The notes under the pieces were generated by a model that was not told the DNA's origin, did not search any database, and saw only the letters and a program-made list of their open reading frames with translations. Position numbers and translations under genes: made by a program. Below, piece after piece: positions 12,201 through 25,100 of a stretch of 64,000 bases of DNA. Numbering within the stretch: position 1 is the first letter of the stretch; the number at the start of each line of letters is the position of its first letter. Source of the DNA: Monodelphis domestica (lineage: Eukaryota > Chordata > Mammalia > Didelphimorphia > Didelphidae); contig NC_077231.1 in assembly GCF_027887165.1 (NCBI RefSeq), positions 327,247,360 to 327,311,359 of the forward strand, given 5' to 3'.

Positions 12201-15200
12201 AGCTTTCATTCATTCATTCATTCATTCATTCATTCATTCCAGCCAGCTTTTGTTCCTTCCCTCCTTCCTTCCTTCCAGCCAGCTTTCGTTTGTTCATTCA
12301 TTCATTCCTTCCATCCTTCCTCCCTCCCTCCCTTCCTCCCTCCCTTCCTTCCTTCCTCTCTTCTTCCCTCCATTTTTCCTTCCTTTTTTACTTCCTTCCT
12401 CCTTCCTTCCTTCCCTCCTTCCTCCCTTCTTCCATCCTTCCTTCCTTCTTCCCTTCCCTCCTTCCTTCCTTCCCTCCTTTCTTCCTTCTTCCTTCCCTCC
12501 TTCCGCTCTTCTTCCCTCCATCCTTCCTTCCTCCCTTCCTTTTTTACTTCCTTCCTCCTTCCTTCCTTCCTCCCTCCCTTCCCTCCTTTCTTCCTTCTTC
12601 CTTCCCTCCTTCCTCTCTTCTTCCCTCCCTTCCCTCCTTCCTTCCTTTCTTCCTTCTTCCTTCCCTCCTTCCTCTCTTCTTCCCTCCATCCTTCCTCCCT
12701 TCCTTCCTTTTTTACTTCCTTCCTCCTTCCTTCCTTCCTCCCTCCCTTCCCTCCTTCCCTCCTTTCTTCCTTCTTCCTTCCCTCCTTCCTCTCTTCTTCC
12801 CTCCCTTCCCTCCTTCCTTCCTTTCTTCCTTCTTCCTTCCCTCCTTCCTCTCTTCTTCCCTCCATCCTTCCTCCCTTCCTTCCTTCTTCCTTCCTTCCTC
12901 CCTCCCTTCCCTCCTTCCCTCCTTTCTTCCTTCTTCCTTCCCTCCTTCCTCTCTTCTTCCCTCCCTTCCCTCCTTCCTTCCTTTCTTCCTTCTTCCTTCC
13001 CTCCTTCCTCTCTTCTTCCCTCCATCCTTCCTTCCTTCCTTCCTTCCTTCCTTCCTCCCTTCCCTCCTTCCTTCCTTCCCTCCTTTCTTCCTTCTTCCTT
13101 CCCTCCTTCCTCTCTTCTTCCCTCCCTTCCCTCCTTCCTTCTTTCCCTCCCTCTCAGACCTGTCTGTCGGCCCTTTTGCTTCCTACCTGACATACTCGGT
13201 GGATGCCAAAGTCTCCTTTGATCCAAAAGTACGAGAAGTGCCCGTAACCTGTTTGAAATAGATATGCAGCAACCAGAACTCTAATGTGCATATACACAGG
13301 CAAAAACTGTTGGCAAAAAAAAACGCATTAAATTGGGTTGTTAGGGTTGGACAGAAACGCACAGCTGACACGTTCTCATCAGTACCAACAAAGACTGGCC
13401 CAAGGACAGCAGCCATCGGCGAGGGGCATGGTGACCCCCATTTCACAGATGAGGAAGAGCGGGCCCAGAAACGGGGGGGCGGAATGAGGGCCTCCACAGG
13501 CACTTCCTAGCCTGTCCTTCCTGCCAATGAGGGCGGCAAAGTCAGATCTGGGAGGAGAGAAGAGTGCCTGGAAGGCCCGCGACCAGTCAGCCCAGCAATC
13601 CCCCCGCCAGCTTTGGTCCCTTCCTGGTCCACGCCACGGAAGCCGGGGATGTCTGGCAGCCCAAGAAGGGGCGCAGGTCTGTGTGTTGCCCAAGCTCTTG
13701 AGGTTCCCTTAAAGCAAGCCTACTAAGTGCAGCCAAGGAGGGCGGCCCAGGCGTCTGACCGCAGTCGGAGCCTTTGCTTCTGGGCGGAAATGCCTTCCGA
13801 GACCCAGCAATCTTCTGGCGAAGGCTGCCCAGGAAGGCAGCGTGATGGGGGCGGGAACCACCCACACGAGGCATGACGGCTCTTCTTGTCTCCCTCTAAA
13901 GGGGGGACAAAGAAGGCCTGGGAGCGGGCCAAGTCTGCTGCGCCCGGGCCAGCCACTAAGGGGGCCGGGGCCTACCCCGAGTGGGCAGCCTGCCTGGGAT
14001 GACCTACAGCAGCCGCCTGGGTGGCCCTTGTGCCTCCACGGAGACGGTGGCCGAGGGGGAGGCTTCACAGGGAGAGGCCCTGGCCCGGCGGCGGTAGCTT
14101 CCGAGCCAGGCCCACCGTGGCACGCGCTCCGAACACAAGCAGGCCAAGGCGGAGCCCCAGGCCAGAGGAGGGAAGAGAGGTGCTCTGCGGAGCTCCCGCA
14201 GTGAGAGGGGCCGCACAAGCCTGGTCACCACTGACAAGGAGGTCCCTGGCAGAGGGAAGGCTTGGGGAGGGCCGGCACTCGAGCCCCTGGAGAGCCCCAG
14301 AACAGCGCAGGCAAAGGGGGACAAGACGAGGGCTGGCCACGATCTCTGGGGAAGGGCGCTAGTTCAGGAGCAGAGAGCGAGGCACCACACGCTCGTGGAG
14401 TAGACGAGGGCGCCAAGGCCTCTTCAAGAGAATTCGAGGGGGCTCTCTGGGGGCTCACCCAGATGGCCCTCCAGAACCGAGACAGGAAAAAGGCAGGAAG
14501 AGGAGCGGCGCCCTGAAGGCCCTCGGTAGCAACACGGAGCAGGAAAAAGCCGGGGCCCTTCCTGGTCCCCAAGGAAGGCGCATTTGCTTGGTGAGGTAGA
14601 GTCCAGGAGCCCACGGGGCTTCTTCCTCTTGCTGGGGGAGGGACTTCCTAAATTCACTTCCGGCTCCCTCCCCTCTAGGCGCCCCCATCCCCAGGCTTTC
14701 CTGGGAGAGGCAACGAGAGCCCTGTTCGGGCAGTGGGCCCGTCTGCTCCCCCAGGACAGACGAGGTCTGTGGTCCTGCCCTGGCCGAGGAAGAGGGGCCC
14801 CGAGAGAGCCGCTGGGACAGACGGGCTGCCTAAAGGAAGCGGCAATCGGGGGACGCAGCGAGGCCAGAGCTCAAGGCGGCCAAGAAAGGAAGAGCCCCAG
14901 AGAGGGCCAGAGGGGGAGGGGGCGAGTCACACAGGAGGGGGGGGCGGTGTTGGAGGGCCCCCTCGGGGGCGGGAGCAAACGGGCTCCCTCCAAGGCCAGT
15001 CTGTGGCACGCTCGGTTTCCCGGCTCTTCACGGACCCCCACGAACGGCCACAAGATGCTGACCCAACAGGTTAGCCCCATCTTGACGAGGCCCCCGTACG
15101 GCCCTCAACAGGTGACTGCCACCGCGGGCAAGTCCCGCGGGCCCCTTCAAGTTTCTGACTCGGTTTCCTCATCTGCGAAATGGGCCGCGGCAGGGCTGCA

Positions 15201-16107
15201 GTCAGCCGCCCTCAGGGGGCTCAACCTCGCCTCTGACCAAGTCTCGGCCCCCCCCCAGCCTCGACGGTCACCCTCCAGACTCCACTGTGCGTGCAGCCCT
15301 CAGGACCGCCCACTCGGCCCCGGGGGGACGGGCCCCTCCCTCGGTCTCCCTCGGGGCTTCGGCCCCTTTCCTGGACTCCCCAGAGGGCTCTGCGGGACGC
15401 TTACGCTGCTGGCCCCCGACATGTGGTAGATGAGGATGACCAGCTGCATCCAGCCTTTCCACTCGTCCGTCTGCTCGCGGTTCAGCACCTTGGTCTGTGG
15501 GGGGGAGGCCGGGTCAGCGGGCGGGCACAGAAGCCCCCCCCCCCCCCGGCTCAGGCGGGCATGGATGCCCCCCCCCTGGCTCAGGCGGGCACAGAAGGCC
15601 CCCCCCCGCTCAGGTAGGCACAAAAGGCACGGCAGGCCCCCCCCCCGCTCAGGGTGGCACAGAAGCCCCCCCCCCCCCCCCGCGCAGCCCCACCTCCTTG
15701 GCGGCGTCGTTGTAGAAGAGGCCCAGGACCAGGATGTAGACGATGGGGGTGAAGAAGGCCGAGTGCCGGTAGAACTTGCCCTCCTTCATGAACAGGTCCG
15801 CCCGGTCGCACAGGTAGAAGTAGGCCATGATGAGCCCCAGCTTGCAGCACGCCTGCAGGGCCACCTCGGAGGGGGCCGCGGCCGCCGCCCTCTTCTCTCC
15901 GGCGCCCTCCACGTCGGCGCCCGGCCGGGCCCGCCGGCGACGCAGCCGCTGCAGCAGCCGCAGGGCCAGGCCCCCCGCCACGGACAGGCCGAAGAAGGCG
16001 GCCGCCAGCTTCTGCGTGAGGGTGGGGGCGGGGGGGGCCCGGCAGCAGGAGCCGTCGACGGGCCGCACCACCTTGTTGCAGCACACGTTCATGAGGATCA
16101 TGGCGCT
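3296..16107 (-). CDS. CASD1: CASD1 exons 9-18: multi-pass membrane domain and C terminus
   Basis: Exon coordinates: 9, 16107-15694; 10, 15494-15405; 11, 13306-13187; 12, 11476-11320; 13, 5348-5269; 14, 4665-4564; 15, 4274-4134; 16, 4052-3975; 17, 3892-3800; 18, 3556-3296 (TAG at 3298-3296). Exon 9 (138 codons) starts [12 protein letters not shown] and contains the first membrane segments. Its cytosolic loop has drifted to an Arg/Ala-rich run ([13 protein letters not shown], then [11 protein letters not shown]). Exon 11 ([18 protein letters not shown]) differs from human at only one residue of 40 and keeps AT-ending codons. Exons 12-17 hold conserved segments such as [33 protein letters not shown] and [19 protein letters not shown]. 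The C terminus ends SSVQGAP, shorter than human SSIQDKSKH. Intron 12 is the largest (5349-11319); intron 11 contains a long polypyrimidine array. Confidence 0.96.
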
Positions 16108-19100
16108 CTGCCGGGGGGAGCGGGGCGGGCGCCGGTCAGCGGCCGCTCGGGGCCCCCTGCCCCCCGCCAGCGCCCGGAGAGGCGCAGGGGCCCTCTGACC
16201 ACTGAACCCCCCTCTCAGCCTCAGTTTCTCCATCTGTAAAACGAGGGCTGTGAGGAGGCAGGGCCAAAGGCTGGCTCGCCAAGCGCCCCTCCCCCGCCAC
16301 GGCTCCCGGGAGCTCCCAAAGGCTCCGCCCCTGGGCCAGTCCGGGGGGGGGGGGAGGGGGCGGCGCACCCCCAGAAGCGGACGGACACACACGCAAGGTC
16401 CAGGCCAACCACAGCGCCTGCCCCCGGCTCAGGGAGCCTCGACCGAGGCCCGGCGGGTCCTCACCGTCTCTCGGCTGGACTCCGGGAGGTGGAGGCCGTC
16501 CACGGACTCCATGATGGTCTCCTGGGCGATCAGCTGGGAGACCCGGAAGAGCCGGAGCCGGGCCTGGGCGCTGCCGTTGAGGACGCCGACGGCCGCCTCG
16601 TTGTAGGCGCGGATCTTCTCGTTGGTGATCATGCGCCTGCTCGCGCTGAGGAGGTCTTCGTAGACGGGGTCTGCGTGCGAGACGGCGCACTCGTAGGGCT
16701 CCGGAGCCTTCGCCCCCGGAGGAGTCGGCACCGCGGGGGGACAGGCGGAGGGTCCGGAAGGGGCTCCGGGCCCCGAGGACACAACGGGGCCCCCGAGCCC
16801 CCACCAAAGGCCTCCCACTCTCCGGGGCGGGGCAGGGTGGGGCGCTCGGTCGGCCCCCCCCGCCTGGGGGACCCCTGAGCCCCCACATCCCCGCCAAAGG
16901 CCTCCCACTCTCCGGGGCGGGGCAAGGCGGGGCGCTCGGTCCCCCCCCCCCCCCCCCCCCGGCTTCACTCCCGTGGGGCGAGAGGCTGAGCGGGGCACCT
17001 CGGCCCTTACCTTGCAGGACCCAGTAAACGTCGCTCGTCCGCGCCAGCTTCTCCAGAAACGGGGCCAGCGCAGTGATGTTGGTCCTGTACTGGGCGAGGG
17101 CCTCGTCGCTGCCGTTGTGGGCCTTGATGGACCACTAGAAGGGGGAGCCGAGGCGCCGCGTCAGCCCGCCTCGGCCCTGCTTTTCAGCCCCCCCCCTTCA
17201 CCCCCCCCCCCAGGGCGGCGGCTGCTCACCGTGGCGGCTCCCACGACGACCACGTCGGGCCTTCCAGCAGGCTCCTAAGAGGGAGGAGTCACGTGAGAGG
17301 CTGCCAACAGGGGGCGGGGGGGAGCCAGGCCGGCCCGAGCGGGCCCGCCGACGGCCCCAGCACAGTGGGACGGAGGGAGAGCCGCCCACGGCGGGGCCGC
17401 AGGGCCTCATCGCAGCTCAAGTACTGACCTCGCTCCACGCTCTGAGGCGCTGCTTCATGGACGCGTTGACTTCGGGGTGCCACAGGAAGTCCTGCAACAC
17501 AAGCGCTCGGCTCACCCCTGGGCCCATGGACGGCCCCCCACCCCGGGGGTGGCTGGAGCGTGGCGAGCAGGACGGGGGGGACCCAGGGGCTCCCCGCCTC
17601 GGGCCGGCCCCGCGCGGAACACTCACCACTTTCACGGAGGCGCCTCGGTCTCGGAACGGAATGTTCTCATGCTGCCAAAGAAAGGGGCACCGTGAACCCA
17701 GCAGCTGACCTGCCCCTGCCCGGAGGGGGCGGTCCGGGGCTCGCCAGAGCGGCGAGGAGGACGCGGCCCGAGTCCCCGCATTAAACACGTCGCCTGCCAG
17801 AGATCTTAGAACAGGCGCTGCCTGTGGCCCGGCCCGGGCGTCGGCAGCCCCTTTTGTCCCTCTCCCGGGCGTGTTCAAGAGCCTCGATTAGCTTCCACCG
17901 AATCCGAGCGGAGAATGAGGAGGCCTGCCGGGGCCCCGTACTGCCGGGGCCGTATCGTCTTTACGTCCAAACGGTGCTCTGAGGGGACGGCTTCATTTCT
18001 TCTCTGTTTAAACCCTCACCTTCCACCTCAGAATGAATGCTATGTAAGAGTGGCAAGGGCTAGCCAATGGAGGTTAAGTGCCTTGCCCAGGCTCTCCCAG
18101 CGAGGAAGTGACTGAGGCCACATTTGAACCCAGGACCTCCAGGCTCTAGGCCTGGCTTCCCATCCACTGAGCCACCCAGCTGCCCCCTGCATTGTTTGAT
18201 TTCAAACAGGGCCCAGGAAGGCATTTTCAAGCCTCTTTCCTCCTTTTTTTGTCTTGATAGTCCTAGAAATGCCCTCCTATTCCCTACCCCGAGCAGCTTC
18301 TAAAACGGATAATTACGACTGAGAGCCCAAGCTCCATCTTGTCTAGGAAACAAAAAGGAGCTCAGGCTGTGAAAGGAAATTTCTGGTTCTCTTTGTCTGT
18401 CCCGAGTTTGCACTCGTGAGAAGGGCATCCTTCCGTCTCTTTGCCTAGTTGGAGTTAACACTGTGGAACAACGATAACCTAAGTACCCCTACTTAGTACC
18501 TCACTAGACTGAAGACAGGAATGACTCTCCTTTGTCTACTTTGGAATTAATCAACAGAAGCGGATACACTACAGTAAGGGAAGTCCACCAACTCTTACTC
18601 CTAGGAGACTTACCCCCTTTAGAGGGGAGAAGCCAGCAAATTCTTGGAAGAGCTCTACCCTTTTTTCTAACTCGAGCAGCCAGAAACTTTTTGAGAAAGA
18701 ACTTTTTGAAACGTGTGGTTCCAAAGGTGTGAGTCCTAGGAGGGGAGTTGCTACCTTCAGAGCATGAGGTGGGACAATTTTGGAAACTGTGACTGGACCC
18801 TGTGAAGAGGGGCAGGGATAGGAAGGCACTATAAAAGCCAAAACTCCTTGGGCTGGCAGTCTGGTGAAGCTGAGTCTCCTGGAGTGTCTCCTGGAGATAG
18901 TCTTCAAGGGAATATCAGTGTGGATCGTGAATTCAACTTAGACTCTGACTCCTGGGCTACTTGGTTAGGTGAGTGACAGGCTGACTCCCTTCCTAGTTTC
19001 CTGAGAGACTAGCTTTCACCTTGAAGGAGGTCACATGATTACTCACTACTGGCCCTCATTTTCTCTAACCTATTTCACACTTCTCTATTTTATCATTTCT

Positions 19101-22100
19101 CCTCTACTTTGATAAATAAACTGCGTCCAACCATTACATTTAACCTTTACAAGGCCAAGAATGTCTGGGGGCAGCTCAGGAACGGCCTAGATTTCCCCAT
19201 TGGGGCAAATGGGGGAAAAGCAATCTTTACCAGGTCTAACTAGATGTCTTCATCGACATCAGCAAGGCTGCTGGAATCCTATGATCGGGCCTGTGATTTT
19301 CCCCTTTGTCATGAGGGGTTCTGGGAGGGACTGGAAAACAAGTGCCCGTCTCCTCATTAGATGGGCCACCATTAGAGATACCTTGGAGAGGGCTGACCAC
19401 AACTTCCAGAACTACATTTAATGGCTCAAGTTGCTGAATGAATTTGTCTTTGATCACCAAGACGGATTACTGACCATTAATTTATTGATTATTGCTAGCC
19501 TAGTCAATAAATTGAATGTTCTTATCTGGACCCCGATCTCTCAGGATTTTTAATTGCCACAGTTTGCATGTTGTCTCCCTCATCAGACTGTGAGCACTTG
19601 ATGGGCGGGGACTGTCTTTTGGCTCTGACTGAATCCCCCACACTTAGCCCAGTGCCTGTCCCATAGTATTTGTTCAGCCTTTCAGTCATACCCGATTCTG
19701 TGGGACCCCGTGCACCGTACTGCCCATGGGGATTTCTGGGCAGAGATACTGCAGCAGTTGGGCATTTCCTTCTCCGGTGGATTAAGGCAAACAGGTTAAA
19801 TGATTTGCCCAGGGTTACAAAGCTGGTGAGGGTCAGAGTTGAACTCAGGGCTTTCAGACTGCAAGCCCAGCACTCTATCCAGAGTCCCCCTCCTCCTAAC
19901 CCCCCCCCCCCCCGCCCCAGTTGCCTGGCACACAGTGGGTCCTTATTAATAAGTGTTTATTGACTGAATGATTGCCTCTTTGGGTTTGGCACATTCAACT
20001 TCCCTAAGAACAAAAACTGATCATCTTCCACCAGGGAGGTGAGAGGGCACGGTCATTGTTCTAAAGACACGGAATAGGACATTCTTACCTTATTTCCTTC
20101 TTCTCTGAATTGAGGGTTAATTATTTTTACGAAAGAATAAAATAACTGACGAATTCTGGAGTCTCCAATGAAGGCGATATGTTTATCTATGAGGCAGTTC
20201 TTTGCTTCACTGAAAAAAAACCAGGTCAACGATCATTTTTGGAATGTTTCCTTGCTCTCAACCCACCCCAACACTGGCTGGCTTGGAAGCTCGGCCCTTC
20301 CCCCTTGGAGCCAGCCTTGGAGCGGACAGACGCCCCGTTGGCTCAGTGGGCACTAGCGAGCCACGTTTCCACGAAACAAGCGTTTCTCTACACGAGGCAA
20401 AATTCTTAAAGCTCCATTCTGGAGAACCTCAGCAACTACACAATTAGAGCTGACTGTGGGCACCACTCTGGGTCGGCCTCCAAACACAGGATGTAGGACG
20501 CGATTCCTTCATCGCCTTTGCCCTGGAGACACACCGTAGGACTCCCAGGACCAAGCTTAGGACGTGGCCAGAGGGCCAGGGTGCTGGCGCCACCTCCGAT
20601 CCCCAGATTCCTGTGAAATATCAGCCTTTCCTCCAGGACAGGATGGGGCCACAAGCAGCCACGATTTGAATCCAGGGCCACGTCTTTCCTGTTCCTCATC
20701 CTCCTGGGGAGCAACTCCTTCCCCATCTCTACCCTCTACCTTGGGGGAATGAAAGCGAATTGAACGCTGGAAAAGAAGACTTTTACCTGACTTTATACTT
20801 GTGCATCATACAGCTGTGAGGCTGCCAAACCTTCTCTCCAAGAAATCGGCCGCTCGAAAGCAGGTACTCGCAGGAATCATGGCCTGCGTTCATTAGAGGG
20901 GAAACAAGGAGGGGGTGTGATTGAGCTGCTCTTACGGAGGGCTGCTGCCCCTGTGCCACCCCTCAACTCCATCTAAAAACTTCCGTCCTGGACACAGAAA
21001 ATAGGAAATGAAATGATCCGAACTCCCCAAGAGCTGCACAACAGGCATCCGGACGGGAAATTACAGGGAATTTCAGGAGAAAATCCAGGAAGACAACTGG
21101 ACAGACGAGTTCCGGACTTCCACCTGGAGGTGAGGGTGAAGAGGGCCAAACCCCCAGGGCAGAGGGGTCCGCTTGGACAAAGGTGCGCCAGGGCTGGCCC
21201 GCTGAGTCTGGGGAACACTGGCTGCACCACAGAGCAGGAAGGGGCCAAACAGAGGAAATGAGGGAAATGGGAGGCAAGCCAGAGAGGCCAGGAGATCTAG
21301 TGACCTGTTCACAGAATCAGGGCCAGCACAGTGGCCAGAGTGCTGGGCCTCACGTCAAAGCCTGCCGTTAGACACCCGCTGGGTGACCCTGGGCGAGTCG
21401 CTTCATCTCTGCCCGCCTCAGTTTCCTCAATAGGGATCAGTAAAAAGAGGACAAGAGGAGCCAATGACCTGTCATGTGGTAGGGGATGTAGTGCTACGTA
21501 AATGCTAGCTGTTATTTTTATTGCCATTTAAATAATATGTCAATAAATTAAAAACCAGACGTACAAGTCAATGATGCTGAAGCCTTCTCAACATGTATTT
21601 TTAAACTCGCACCCGTAAGGGCCCCGCTCCTGGGCGGCTCAAGGGTTCGCTTTTTATCACGCAGAGGCATGCCGTGGTCCAAGCTGGGCCGCAGGAAGGG
21701 CCACGGCTCCTCTGGCAGCCGGGAGGAGGGTAGCTTCGTACTGTGGCAGCCCTGAGGGTGGATGCCTTGTACAGACACTGAGAAAAGGGAAATCAGAACT
21801 CTGGTTTCTTCGGTGAGGGAACCCCCTCTCCCCAGTCCCCAAGCCAGCAGGGGGCAGAGAAGGCCACGGACCCTTCCACTGAGCAGCGATTTCCTCGTGC
21901 CCTCTGGCCTATCGCAAAGGAGAGGATTCCTTCTGCTTCGTTCGGACTCTTCGGCCAAGGATCTCCCATCGAGGGTCTGTCTTCCCAGGCAGTCTGATTC
22001 TTCTTGCCCTCTAACACCGTCGCTGTCTAAGCCCAAAGGAGGCCCATCTTGGATCTTTTCTTGATTTTGTGGCTGCCACTGCCAAAGAACCAAAGCCCGG

Positions 22101-25100
22101 TGGCCGGGTGCCATCTTCAGTCAAAGTGAGTCAGGGTCCCTCTGTGGGGGTGGCCTGTCCTCCAGACACCATGCAGGCTGGGTGAGGCCTGGGAAAGCAG
22201 AGCTCCAACAGCCACTGTGGAAGAACGCACCCCAGGAAGAAGGAATGGCCTTTGTCTCGGCCGCGACCTGCAGCGTTCCTCCACTAGTCTACGTATGGGA
22301 CGGCCAATGGCGGAATGGGCCAGAACGGAACCGGAGGGCTTGGAGCAGCTGTCAAACAAGCGCTGCATGGCTCAAGTCTCAGGCCAAGGTCCGACGACGT
22401 CTTCCGGTCGTGCAACAGCCCCATGTGGTGCCACTATCTTAGGGATTCACGGCACCCCCCAGGCCAACACAGTCTTTTCCATAACAGAGAACATTTGCGT
22501 TGCATAAAGGCTTGTGAACCTTAAAAATCCCCAGACCCGACCTCATAAGGTTGGGTTAAGACCCCATTTGGGCAGTGAAGGTACTTGACCAGGAATGCGA
22601 GACCTCGGCTCCACCCCTACTTAAGCATACTTTAGGGGAAGATAAAGTTACAAACTCTTTTCTGAACAATGAAAGATACTTAAACCCATACTTATAGTAG
22701 AACAAAAGTTCTTAAGCTGTGCCTATTTTTAGATCTAATACAAAAGGGTGCTCAGTACCTATGAAGGTCAGGCAACTTGTGAACTTACAAGGAGCAAAGA
22801 GGTGAGAACTTAGAGGTTTTCTGGTGTGAACTTAATCAAAAGTTCAAGCCTTCTTAGGTGTGAACTAAGAATGGGCTGTCCTTTGGAAAACGTCTACTGG
22901 GATTGGTAGATGGGAGAACTTAGGGGAGGTGACATAGGAGAAAATTCCCTTTATAAGGAGAGGAGAAACTGACTCTCGAGATAGTCTCAGAGAAGTCTCT
23001 CACTGGAGCTCCCTCTGAGGAGACTCTGTCCCTCTGGGGTCTCTCTCTCTCGGGAAAGTCAGCTAGGAAAGCTGAATTGGAGGAAGCTGAACTGGTGTCT
23101 CTCTGAACACTAGAATCCTTGCTTGGACAAATCTTGTGGTGAGTGGATAAAAGACTGACGGATCTCTCTCTTAGGGCTTGGGCCTGGGTTGGCCAGGTCT
23201 GGCCTGGGCCGGCCTATCTTTTTCTCACTATTTCCTTTTTTCTCTCTCTCTCCCCCTTTCATTAATTTCTCATTTGTATGAATTAAAATCTCTATAAAAC
23301 CCAGCTGACTTGGGTATATTTCATATTTGGGAATTTTCCCCTGGCGACCACCTTATATTTGATTTAAAACAAGACACTGTCTTAAACCCATATTTTCTGC
23401 GGTCACAATTTAAGCCAACCACTCTTTTATCTGCCAGTTTATAACTCCCACTATTTTAATCATTACAGGCTTTACTTCCTTACCATACTCTCGCTTCTTC
23501 TCTAGCTTTAGCACAATCTTGAGGGTTTCTTGGTTTTCTTTCCCCCCAAAGGAAAGTCTCAAGCTCCCCCCCCCCCAGGAAATTCCTAAACCAAAACTAT
23601 GCAGCACTTTACAAGTAGAAGAAGCTCTGATGTGAAGACCTTCCACTGGAGAGGAAGGTCTTGCAAGATTTGGCTGGCTCTGCCCAAGTGCGAAGAAAGC
23701 CAGGCTTGCTCACAGGGAAGTTATTTGTATCACAGCTACGTTAACCATCCTCGGCTAGTTCATCTACACACAAGCCTGAAAGCTGCCTACCAGAGGGCTG
23801 GGGAGCAGGGGCTCTGCCAGGAGCCCTGGAAAGTTCGCTGTGGCTGCAGCCACCACAAAATCAACAGAGGCCTGAAGTACCTGGTCCAATCATGGATGCG
23901 GTCAGAAGTCACCGCGCAGTTTTCCACCCTTAAAGGGTAGCTCTGGATGAGAATGAGCGAGGAAAGGCCATGACCAAATCAAGCTGACAGCAATGACTCT
24001 TAAGACCTTCATTTTGGGCCTGCAGAGGGTCAGAGGCAGCCGCTTGACAGGTGGCACAGTGGCTAGAGCCCCAAGCCTGAAGTCAGGAAGACTCATCTTT
24101 GTCAGTCCAGATCTGGCCCCAGACACTTAATAGACGTGCCCCTAGGCAAGTCACTTCACCATGCTGGCCTCAGTTTCCTCCTCTGCAAAATGAATAGGAG
24201 AAGGAAATAGCAAACAACTCCAACACCTTTGCCAAGAAAGCCCCAAATGGGATCACGAAGAGTCAGAAAATAATGGAAATGGTTGAACAACACCTAAAGC
24301 CAAGCTAGTGACAACTAGAGGCAGACCAGTCATTCTTCATCTTGCTCACTGCAAGAAATTAATTAAGTCCGATGATAATCACATCCTGGGCAAATGATCT
24401 CTGGTCATGATGATGATGATGGCTAGCATTTACAGAGTGTATTTTCGAAGAAGATTTGCGAAGCACCTCACACATGCTCTCACTGGATCCCTAGGAGGGG
24501 AGGGGCTATCATCACCCCATTTTACAGTTGAGGAGACTGAGGCAAACAGCAGGTAAGTCACTTGTCTAGGGTCACCCCACTAGTGTCTTAGGCATGGTTT
24601 TACTTTATTTTTTTAAATTTGAAAAACCCGGTTGACCTACAATCAATGCTGTGTATTGGTTCCAAGGCAGAAGAGTGGTCAGGGCTAGGCCATGGGGGTC
24701 ACCCAGCTAGGAAGTGTCTGAGGCCAGATGGGAACCCAGGACCTCCCGTCTCTGGGCCTGGCTCTCCATCCACTGAGCCACCCAGCTGCCCTCTCAGGTA
24801 AGCTTTCACCTCCACATCAACTAAGAAAAGAAACCACCGAATTTTACTAACTTCCGGTCACTGTGAGGCTCTCTAAGGGTAACCATTCAAACTAACAAGC
24901 CAGAAACGAAAGACAATGGACAGGGGGTTCCTGAAGGGAGGATTTCGAGGGCAGCTGGGGACGGCCCCGCAGGAGAAGGGACTGCTGCGCCCCAAAGGAA
25001 GGAGGGAGTCAGACTGACTGAAGGCAACAGGGAATGCCCAGAGCTTCTTGAGCAGGGGACGGGCATGGCCGGAGCCATCACTCCGAGAGGAAGAGGCTAG

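Noticed and set aside
12127-13261. Frames of 310-364 codons at the CCTT array
   Set aside because: Simple-repeat translation; one frame runs into real CASD1 exon 11 sequence only on the wrong strand.
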